Positions 1 through 5,126 of a stretch of 6,088 nt of DNA are shown here, piece after piece. The stretch is taken from the NCBI GenBank assembly GCA_031549625.1, contig JAVBPK010000108.1, positions 1 to 6,088 on the forward strand, in the 5' to 3' direction. The stretch comes from JAISXK01 sp031549625 (lineage in GTDB: Bacteria > Bacillota > Clostridia > Christensenellales > CAG-138). The notes under the pieces are model-generated. The model was not told the DNA's origin. It saw nothing but the letters and a program-made list of their open reading frames with translations, and did no database searches. Every line of letters begins with the position of its first letter. The stretch's first letter is position 1. The position numbers and the translations under genes were made by a program.

Positions 1-20
1 CAAGAAAAAGCTTTCAATCC

Positions 21-54
21 GTGGGCAAGGACGACATGTGCGTCCGCAGCCCAC
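21..54. repeat. Inverted repeat 4, nested stem
   Basis: The outer arms GTGGGC (21-26) and GCCCAC (49-54) enclose inner arms GGACG (29-33) and CGTCC (41-45). The inner loop contains the self-complementary ACATGT (34-39), so with one bulged G (40) the inner palindrome is almost continuous. It looks like a slightly decayed perfect palindrome. Confidence 0.65.
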
Positions 55-60
55 ACCTTG

Positions 61-105
61 GGCATTTTGCCGCCCGCGAGCCCGGAGGGCGAGAGGTAAA
101 ATGCC
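61..105. repeat. Inverted repeat 3, 8-bp stem with a GC-rich self-pairing interior
   Basis: GGCATTTT (61-68) pairs perfectly with AAAATGCC (98-105). The 29-base interior is GC-rich and can fold again, for example GCCC (80-83) with GGGC (87-90). The whole would form a long branched or extended hairpin. It is separated by only 6 bases from inverted repeat 2. Confidence 0.65.
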
Positions 106-111
106 GTAATC

Positions 112-138
112 CCGTCGAAAAACAGAGTTTTTCGACGG
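112..138. repeat. Inverted repeat 2, perfect 11-bp stem with internal A5/T5 arms
   Basis: CCGTCGAAAAA (112-122) pairs perfectly with TTTTTCGACGG (128-138), loop CAGAG. The A/T runs sit at the loop end of the stem instead of after it, so it is unlike a standard rho-independent terminator in either orientation. It lies 7 bases from inverted repeat 1. Confidence 0.8.
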
Positions 139-145
139 CCTGGGA

Positions 146-164
146 GGAGCGGATCATCCGCTCC
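146..164. repeat. Inverted repeat 1 (nearest the dehydrogenase gene)
   Basis: GGAGCGGAT (146-154) pairs perfectly with ATCCGCTCC (156-164) around a single base, in practice an 8-bp GC-rich stem with a TCA loop. In the operon transcript it would form about 60 bases after the dehydrogenase stop. No U-run follows it on the minus strand, so it is not a classical intrinsic terminator, though it could still block 3' exonucleases or help termination. Confidence 0.75.
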
Positions 165-223
165 CCTTTGCTATTTGGCTTTAATAAGGCGCTTTCCCCT
201 TCGCGGGTTAAGCCCTGTTGCTT

Positions 224-1594
224 TTACGCCCAGATTTCTTCCGGCGTGGGGAAATGTGCATCCGGAATGACTCTGGATACGCGTGTGTAGTTCAGCAAGC
301 TCTTGTATGTAAAGTTTTCCGAAGAGCTGTTGCCGCCCCAGAAACCGCAGCTGATCGAAACCGTAGGCGGCAGGCCGTTATCAAATGCTCCGCCGCCGGC
401 AGCCAGCGCCGACTGGTTTACCATAATGCGGCAAGTGGGTATTTGAAACGCCAGGTGGTTGATATTCTCGTCATTATAGGAGAATACGGCGCAAGAATGG
501 CCTTTGCCTTCCTGCAAATAGTTTGTCCTTGCATCCTGAACCGCTTGCTTGAAATCCGTATAGGGGAATATACGCAGCACGGGCGCCATGATTTCACGGC
601 ACAGTATCTCTTCTTTGATATTTTTGCTGACGGGCACAACCAATATCTTCGCGTCGCTAGGTATTTCGATACCAAGCATTTCGCCTATTTTGCCAATGGT
701 AGCGCCGACAAATTTTCTATTGATGGCGCCGTCGTCCGTAAACGCGGTATGGCGAAGCTTTTCAATAACCGCCGCGTCGTCCACGTAAAGCGCGCCCTTG
801 CCTTTAAGCGCCGCAATCATATCCTGGCAACGCTCGGCAGGTATAAACAGCGTCTGGTCGCATGTGCAGGGCAAGCCGTTGTCATAGCTGCGTGAATTTA
901 CAAAGCTGGCAGCAAGGCCTTCATAGTCTGTATAATCTTTATCCACCACGATCTGCACGTTGCCCTGGCCGCTGCCATACGCCGGCTTGCCGCTTGAATA
1001 GGCCGCCTTCACCATGCCCGGTCCGCCGGTCGCCACCACGACATCTGCGGCAGCCATCAGCATTTGGGTAAGTTCGATGGAGGGTTCTTCGATTACCTGA
1101 ACCAGATCTTCAGGCGCGCCTAGCTTTTTAATGGTGTCGCGAATGAGCTGCACGGCAAAGGCGGACGTTTTCTTCGCCGACGGATGCGGGGCGACAATCA
1201 TCGCGTTCTTTGCTTTTAAGCAATGCATGCCGTTAGCCAATGGCGTAACGGTAGGATTGGTAACAGGTGTAACGCAGGCAACAACGCCAATGGGCTTCGC
1301 AATCGTTACGATCTGCTCCGCAACATTTTCATCAACTATGCCTACCGATTTTTTATCCCGCAGGTAATACCACGTCGTCGAGGTCATTTTCCGGTTCTTG
1401 ACGATCTTGCTTTCAACTTTGCCCATATGCGTTTCTTCTACGGCCATCGTGGACAAAAGCTCTGCATTGTCGTATCCCGCTTTCCCGATTGCCTTTACGA
1501 CCGCGTCAATCTGCTCTTGAGAATAGTCCTCGATTGCCGCCTGCGCTTTACGCGCCTTTGCCATCAAGTCGGCAATGATTGCATTTGCTTCCAT
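224..1594 (-). CDS. CoA-acylating aldehyde dehydrogenase
   Basis: Stand-alone acylating aldehyde dehydrogenase of the EutE/PduP/SauS type: aldehyde + CoA + NAD(P)+ to acyl-CoA + NAD(P)H. Its 456 residues fit the family. Landmarks are YSQEQID (24-30), AVEETHMG (51-58), PIGVVACVTPVTNPT (101-115), ATGGPGMVKAAYSSGKPAYG (188-207), the likely catalytic cysteine C243 in YDNGLPCTCDQ (237-247), and the C-terminal CGFWGGNSSSENFTYKSLLN (416-435). There is no alcohol dehydrogenase domain, so it is not AdhE. No N-terminal microcompartment-targeting extension is evident and no shell genes are in view. The segment GGGAFDNGLPPTVSISCGFW (400-419) recalls, from memory, sulfoacetaldehyde dehydrogenases (SauS) more than EutE, while the cysteine loop differs from both. 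The substrate is left open. A strong AAGGAGAG site lies 7 bases before the ATG, 31 bases after the transferase stop. As the last gene in the run, its acyl-CoA product would feed the transferase and kinase encoded just upstream. Confidence 0.9.
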   Translation of the reverse strand: MEANAIIADLMAKARKAQAAIEDYSQEQIDAVVKAIGKAGYDNAELLSTMAVEETHMGKVESKIVKNRKMTSTTWYYLRDKKSVGIVDENVAEQIVTIAKPIGVVACVTPVTNPTVTPLANGMHCLKAKNAMIVAPHPSAKKTSAFAVQLIRDTIKKLGAPEDLVQVIEEPSIELTQMLMAAADVVVATGGPGMVKAAYSSGKPAYGSGQGNVQIVVDKDYTDYEGLAASFVNSRSYDNGLPCTCDQTLFIPAERCQDMIAALKGKGALYVDDAAVIEKLRHTAFTDDGAINRKFVGATIGKIGEMLGIEIPSDAKILVVPVSKNIKEEILCREIMAPVLRIFPYTDFKQAVQDARTNYLQEGKGHSCAVFSYNDENINHLAFQIPTCRIMVNQSALAAGGGAFDNGLPPTVSISCGFWGGNSSSENFTYKSLLNYTRVSRVIPDAHFPTPEEIWA

Positions 1595-1625
1595 TTTGTT
1601 CTCTCCTTAATTTATAGAATTGCAT

Positions 1626-2519
1626 TTATACCATTTCAGAAACCACAGCCAGGGACGTATACTTTGATATGGTATTGGTACTTCTTGATACCAGCACCAT
1701 AGGAACCGCCGCCCCGACAACCACACCGACATTGATTGAATTCGCAAAAAGCCTCAGCGCCTTTGCCAGGATATTCGCGGCCGACAGTGTAGGCATGAGC
1801 AATACATCGGCATCGCCCGCAACCGGATTGTCATAGCCTTTGATTCCGGAAGCCTCGTGTTCCAACGCAAGATCGGCAGAGATAGGCCCCGCAAAATCAC
1901 AGCCTGTAATCTGCCCGGCTGCAACCATTCTGCCAAGCTCCGCCGCGTCAACGGTCTCAATCATATCGGGGTTTTCTTTCTCTATCGCGCACAGCGCCGC
2001 CACCTTCGGGCGTTCATATCCCAGCTTGCGCATGATATCCACCGCGTTTTGAATCATATCCTTCTTTTTTTCCAAAGTGGGAAGCGCAACAATGGACGGA
2101 TCCGTAATGCAAAGCAGCTTGTGATAGCTTTCCATCGAGACCAGCGTGATCTGGCTCATTGTACGGCCTGTACGTATGCCCGTTTCCCTGTTTAATATGG
2201 CTTTCAAAACGGTAGATGTCTCAGCCAGCCCTTTCATGAGAAAGTCTATTTTCCCTTCCCGCGCGAGGCGCACAGCGATTTGCGCGCTCTCTTCGGGTGT
2301 TTCCGTGCCGATTACCGAGTCTTTCAGTTCCGAAGAACCGAGCAGCTCAAAAATCTTTTCCTTTTTGCCAAGCAGGGTAGGGGCAATGATGCCTTCGCGC
2401 CATGCCTGCAGCACAGCGTCAATCGTATGCGGTTCACCCGCTTCGATAACCGCTACCCTCTTTCTGCTTTGCTTGGCTTTCGCCTGCTCAATGATGGATT
2501 CAAAATTCTTATAAATCAT
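1626..2519 (-). CDS. ptb: Phosphate acyltransferase, phosphate butyryltransferase family
   Basis: Expected to convert acyl-CoA + phosphate to acyl phosphate + CoA in the cytoplasm, supplying the neighbouring kinase. The 297 residues match the family length of about 300. Landmarks are LMKGLAETSTVLKAIL (94-109), EKENPDMIETVDAAELGRMV (180-199), GPISADLALE (211-220), NPVAGDADVLLMPTLSAAN (231-249), then ILAKAL, and VPMVLVSRS (272-280). The middle motif usually reads P-x-[LI]-E-[AS]-G-N, so LSAAN carries Ser and Ala at normally conserved Glu and Gly positions. The acyl specificity is thus open, and a phosphotransacetylase-like activity is possible. A GAGG ribosome-binding site lies 7 bases before the ATG, 12 bases after the kinase stop. 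The order kinase then transferase is the reverse of the ptb-buk order known from solventogenic clostridia. Confidence 0.9.
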   Translation of the reverse strand: MIYKNFESIIEQAKAKQSRKRVAVIEAGEPHTIDAVLQAWREGIIAPTLLGKKEKIFELLGSSELKDSVIGTETPEESAQIAVRLAREGKIDFLMKGLAETSTVLKAILNRETGIRTGRTMSQITLVSMESYHKLLCITDPSIVALPTLEKKKDMIQNAVDIMRKLGYERPKVAALCAIEKENPDMIETVDAAELGRMVAAGQITGCDFAGPISADLALEHEASGIKGYDNPVAGDADVLLMPTLSAANILAKALRLFANSINVGVVVGAAVPMVLVSRSTNTISKYTSLAVVSEMV

Positions 2520-2531
2520 TTTGCCGCCTCG

Positions 2532-3614
2532 TTACTCCAGTATGATCGCTTTTTCCTGGCCGGACAATACGCGGTACGCGCCAAGCGCAAGCGCCTCATT
2601 CTCGCATTCTCCCGGATAAATCATAACCGGCGCAAACGCTTTAACGCGGCGCACAATATTCTCCCGGACAAAATCCGAATACATGATGCCGCCCGTTATG
2701 CCGATCGCGTCGATCTGCCCTTCAAGCGCCGCTACGCATCCGCCGATCTCTTTCGCCACCTGGTACGCCATCGCGTCCAGTACGACAGCGGCATATTCAT
2801 CGCCGGCAGCTATGCGGTTTTGCACTTCTACGATGTTATCGGTGCCCAAGAGCCCAATGAGGCCCGCGTCTCCACGAATTTTACGGTGCGTTTCCTTGCG
2901 GCTAAGTCCCTTGTCGTAGCAAAGATCCAACATAACAAATGTCGGCACTGTGCCGGCGCGTTGTGGCGTGAACGGTCCGTCGCCTTCTCCTGTATCGTTA
3001 ACGTCGATAATTTTGCCATATCTATGCGCGCCGACGCTGATGCCCGCGCCCAGGTGCGCCACTACGAAGCGGCATTCGTTATATGGTTTGCCCAGTTCTT
3101 CACACATCTTGCGCGCTGTCGCCTTCTGGCTAAGCGCGTGGAAAGCGGCGCGCCGCTCATATCCTTTCACGCCCATAACGCGCGCTACAGGATCCAGCTC
3201 ATCCACAGACGGCGGATCGGTGATGTAAACGGGGATGTCCTTATCGCCTATGAGGCCCAATGTGATGGGCGTAATGATGCGATTTCCATGGATAGGCGGC
3301 TCATCCGGACAATACATGGCCAAAAGGGCCTCTTTGTATCTACCTGTAAGCAGATAGGTGCCGCCCTTGTTCGCCTCCGCGACCGTACCCGCCATCATCG
3401 CCAGGGCTGAAAAGTCTTCGATCTTATAGTTGTTCTCTTCCAGCCAATCCGCGATTAACCCCTTGCGGTAGGCAACTTGCTCTTTTGAGGATTTGTGCTT
3501 GTTCATATCCTCAAGCGAATGACGGAAAACGTGATCGAGCAAAAACGTATCATTTTCAAATATGGCGATTTTGGTGGACGTTCCGCCGAAGTTGATAACT
3601 AAAATCCTATACAA
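2532..3614 (-). CDS. buk: Divergent butyrate kinase family acyl kinase
   Basis: Member of the acetate/butyrate kinase (ASKHA) family, 360 residues, as usual for butyrate kinases. Expected reaction: acyl phosphate + ADP to carboxylate + ATP, in the cytoplasm. Visible landmarks are the phosphate-binding start ILVINFGGTSTKIA (4-17; usual form NPGSTSTK), DPPSVDEL (133-140), RRAAFHALSQKA (154-165), VAHLGAGISVGAH (185-197), DGPFTPQRAGTVP (212-224) and a late TGGIMYSDFV. H187 and R219 would match catalytic His and Arg of the family. The segment that normally reads GRGGLL is instead MAGTVAEA (74-81), without the arginine, and the usual EHASNLGA is replaced by IHGNRIIT (108-115). The substrate may therefore not be butyryl phosphate. 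The start codon is TTG, with GAGGAGG 8 bases upstream, and the phosphate-binding motif begins at once. The next gene is the matching acyltransferase, 12 bases on. The family is confident, the name buk is tentative. Confidence 0.85.
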   Translation of the reverse strand: MYRILVINFGGTSTKIAIFENDTFLLDHVFRHSLEDMNKHKSSKEQVAYRKGLIADWLEENNYKIEDFSALAMMAGTVAEANKGGTYLLTGRYKEALLAMYCPDEPPIHGNRIITPITLGLIGDKDIPVYITDPPSVDELDPVARVMGVKGYERRAAFHALSQKATARKMCEELGKPYNECRFVVAHLGAGISVGAHRYGKIIDVNDTGEGDGPFTPQRAGTVPTFVMLDLCYDKGLSRKETHRKIRGDAGLIGLLGTDNIVEVQNRIAAGDEYAAVVLDAMAYQVAKEIGGCVAALEGQIDAIGITGGIMYSDFVRENIVRRVKAFAPVMIYPGECENEALALGAYRVLSGQEKAIILE

Positions 3615-3618
3615 TCGT

Positions 3619-3628
3619 AATGCCTCCT
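3619..3628 (-). promoter_or_regulatory. Strong ribosome-binding site fixing the TTG start of the kinase gene
   Basis: The minus strand reads GAGGAGGC, about 8 bases before a TTG codon at 3614-3612. No ATG or GTG is placed as well, and the conserved N-terminal motif begins at residue 4, so TTG is the supported start. A strong Shine-Dalgarno paired with a weak start codon may balance expression against the genes on either side. Confidence 0.75.
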
Positions 3629-3635
3629 CGAATTT

Positions 3636-3657
3636 TTTATACCATGTGCGTTCGCAC
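3636..3657 (-). promoter_or_regulatory. Possible internal extended -10 element with adjacent small inverted repeat, livF-kinase gap
   Basis: In the 64-base gap between livF and the kinase gene the minus strand has TGGTATAAA (3644-3636), which fits an extended -10 element (TGnTATAAT) with one mismatch. Just upstream is the palindrome GTGCGAACGCAC (3657-3646). No TTGACA-like -35 is seen at the right distance. A transcript from here would begin almost at the ribosome-binding site, giving a very short leader. The pair could be a weak promoter with an operator, or simply an AT-rich spacer with a chance palindrome. Confidence 0.25.
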
Positions 3658-3678
3658 GATAGTTACGCTGCTTGCCCC

Positions 3679-4383
3679 TTAGATGCCAAGATAGGCCTTT
3701 TTAACCATATCGCTGCTCATCAGCTCTTCGTTTGTGCCATCGAGCGCATTCTGTCCCGTTTCAATAACATAGCCGCGGTTCGCGATTTCCAGGGACGCAC
3801 TCACATTTTGCTCTACTAGCAATATGGTGACGCCCTGCTTGTTTATTTTTTCTATCGCCATAAACATGGCTTCCACCACGACCGGCGCAAGGCCAAGCGA
3901 AGGTTCGTCAAGCATGAGCAGCTTCGGAGACTGCATGAGTCCGCGCGCAATCGCGCACATCTGCTGTTCGCCGCCCGACATGGAACCGGCCAGCTGCTGG
4001 CGTCTTTCGTATAGTTTGGGGAAAAGCTCAAAGCAGCGTTCGAGATTCTCTTTGCGATGCACCCTGCTCTTGGGCAAATAGGAACCAACAAGCAGATTGT
4101 CGTAAACAGACATATCCGGGAATAATTTACGGCCTTCCGGCACCTGGGTAATCCCGATGGCCGGCCTTTTATGCGTTTCGAGGTGGGAAATATCTTTCCC
4201 TTCGAACTCGATAATGCCGCCACTTTGCGGCAAAGCGCCAGAAATGGTATTGATGGTGGTGGTTTTGCCCGCTCCGTTACCGCCAAGCAGCGCAACAATC
4301 TCGCCTTCTTCCACATTCAGGCTGATCCCGTGCAAAACCTCAAATGCGCCATACTTGGCGTACAGTTTTTCAACTTTAAGCAT
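3679..4383 (-). CDS. livF: LivF-type ABC transporter ATP-binding protein
   Basis: Second cytoplasmic ATPase of the importer, expected to pair with LivG; 234 residues, the usual LivF length. Walker A is GGNGAGKT (34-41), the Q-loop is GITQVPEGRKLFPDMSVYDN (Q80), the signature is MSGGEQQ (135-141), Walker B is LLMLDE (155-160) and the D-loop region is PSLGLAP. The switch position is glutamine (LLVEQN, Q192), as is usual in LivF proteins, and the protein ends in the family-typical YLGI. Its ATG lies inside the last codons of livG, with an 8-base overlap. The upstream G7A6 run serves as its only purine-rich ribosome-binding region, and translation is probably also coupled to livG. A 64-base gap separates its stop from the kinase gene, the longest spacing in the operon. 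Membership of the family is secure; solute specificity belongs to the binding protein, which is not in the window. Confidence 0.95.
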   Translation of the reverse strand: MLKVEKLYAKYGAFEVLHGISLNVEEGEIVALLGGNGAGKTTTINTISGALPQSGGIIEFEGKDISHLETHKRPAIGITQVPEGRKLFPDMSVYDNLLVGSYLPKSRVHRKENLERCFELFPKLYERRQQLAGSMSGGEQQMCAIARGLMQSPKLLMLDEPSLGLAPVVVEAMFMAIEKINKQGVTILLVEQNVSASLEIANRGYVIETGQNALDGTNEELMSSDMVKKAYLGI

Positions 4384-4402
4384 TCACTTTTTTCCCCCCC
4401 AG
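4376..4402 (-). other. livG/livF overlap containing a G7A6 homopolymer run
   Basis: The last codons of livG (LGGKKVNA) are written with seven G followed by six A on the minus strand (4400-4388), directly before the livF ATG at 4383. The genes overlap by 8 bases in different frames. The G-run doubles as the only purine-rich element before livF, with about 10 bases spacing to the ATG. A +1 shift in the run would meet a TGA immediately before the livF ATG, so no fusion protein is predicted. Confidence 0.7.
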
Positions 4403-5113
4403 ATAAGATTCAATCACTTTCTGATTGGTTGAAATTTCAGCCGGCACGCCCTCCGCCAACATCCTGCCTTCACTCAGAACATAAATCCTTTCGCACAATC
4501 CCATAACGGCGCGCATAACGTGCTCGATGATGATGATGGATATGCCCGATCGGTTGACTTCACGAATCATCTCCATCACCAGGTCTCTGTCGGTGGGGTT
4601 CAAGCCCGCCATAACTTCATCCAGAAGCAAAATGATCGGGTCGGTCGCAAGCGCGCGGGCAACCTCCATGCGCTTCAGGTCGATCAAAGACAAATCCTTG
4701 CCCGGCGTGTCCGCTTTATGCGCAAAGTCGAGCAGCTTCAGCACCTGCATGCTCTTTTCCTTTGCTTGCTTCGGATCCTTCGTATGCAGGAACGCGCCTA
4801 CCATCGTGTTTTCAACCACGGTAAGGTTAGAGAAGGGCTGCACAACCTGGTATGTGCGGCCTATGCCAATGGCGCCCATTTTATGCGCAGCCGGTTTCGC
4901 GATCAGTTTGTCATTCACATAGATTTTGCCGGATGTCATGGGAACCGTACCGGAAATCATATTGAACATCGTCGTTTTACCGGCGCCGTTCGGGCCGATC
5001 AGGCCCAATATCTCGCCTTTCTTTAGGTAGAGGCTCGCATCATCGATAGCGCGCAAACCGCCATAAAGTTTTGTAATGTTTTCTGCGCGAAGCACTACTT
5101 GTTGTTCACTCAT
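4376..5113 (-). CDS. livG: LivG-type ABC transporter ATP-binding protein
   Basis: Cytoplasmic ATPase subunit of the HAAT importer, 245 residues, a normal length. Walker A is GPNGAGKT (40-47), the Q-loop glutamine is in GRTYQVVQPF (Q89), Walker B is ILLLDE (161-166) followed by VMAGLNPTD, and the switch histidine is H198 in IIIEHVM. The C-terminal EISTNQKVIESYLGG is typical of LivG. The ABC signature is degenerate: where LSGGQ or LSYGQ is expected the protein has LSLID (141-145), then LKRMEVARALA. I recall LivG relatives with similarly altered signatures, so this need not mean loss of function. The ATG at 5113 is chosen over an in-frame GTG at 5122 because the Shine-Dalgarno sequence GAGGTGA lies about 5 bases before the ATG and overlaps the GTG. 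The livM stop is 5 bases upstream and the gene overlaps livF by 8 bases, so the three subunits are translationally coupled. Confidence 0.93.
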   Translation of the reverse strand: MSEQQVVLRAENITKLYGGLRAIDDASLYLKKGEILGLIGPNGAGKTTMFNMISGTVPMTSGKIYVNDKLIAKPAAHKMGAIGIGRTYQVVQPFSNLTVVENTMVGAFLHTKDPKQAKEKSMQVLKLLDFAHKADTPGKDLSLIDLKRMEVARALATDPIILLLDEVMAGLNPTDRDLVMEMIREVNRSGISIIIIEHVMRAVMGLCERIYVLSEGRMLAEGVPAEISTNQKVIESYLGGKKVNA

Positions 5114-5118
5114 ATTAT

Positions 5119-5126
5119 TCACCTCG
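5119..5126 (-). promoter_or_regulatory. Ribosome-binding site of livG overlapping the livM stop codon
   Basis: The minus strand reads GAGGTGA, whose last three bases are the livM TGA stop. The livG ATG at 5113-5111 follows 5 bases later. This decides against the upstream GTG at 5122 as start and implies that terminating livM ribosomes can restart at livG. Confidence 0.7.

Larger units (their letters stand above)
1..223. other. Noncoding region downstream of the operon, dominated by four inverted repeats
   Basis: No gene is supported here. An open frame runs through it on the plus strand but has no ribosome-binding site or recognisable protein content, and it reads straight through the palindromes. 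Bases 21-164 are almost entirely made of four consecutive stem-loops. Bases 165-223 hold no element that I can name. No intrinsic terminator with a clear stem plus U-run is seen for the minus-strand operon, so the hairpin cluster is the best candidate for its 3' end. Confidence 0.6.

Noticed and set aside
112..164. Classical rho-independent terminator for the operon
   Set aside because: Neither of the two good stems here is followed on the minus strand by a U-run; the T-run of the second is inside its stem.
1..223. CRISPR array
   Set aside because: The repeats are different inverted repeats, not identical direct repeats separated by unique spacers of even length.
21..290. Plus-strand open frame of 89 codons at the left end
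   Set aside because: It passes through four palindromes and into the dehydrogenase gene on the opposite strand; its composition is not protein-like.
218..895. Plus-strand open frame of 225 codons opposite the dehydrogenase gene
   Set aside because: It overlaps the 3' part of a clear aldehyde dehydrogenase gene, lacks a ribosome-binding site and shows no family resemblance.
2058..2076. A_AAA_AAG slippery heptamer within the transferase gene (codons for EKKK), possible dnaX-like -1 frameshift
   Set aside because: The heptamer is in the right frame, but the -1 frame ends after about 17 codons, which would truncate the enzyme, and no clear stimulatory stem or upstream Shine-Dalgarno was seen.
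2280..3410. Long plus-strand open frame (376 codons) opposite the transferase and kinase genes
   Set aside because: It is antisense to two well-recognised enzymes, has no recognisable domain, and is rich in Arg, His and Ala as expected from the complement of GC-biased codons.
5120..5122. GTG as the start of livG
   Set aside because: It overlaps the GAGGTGA Shine-Dalgarno sequence that is ideally placed for the ATG at 5113.
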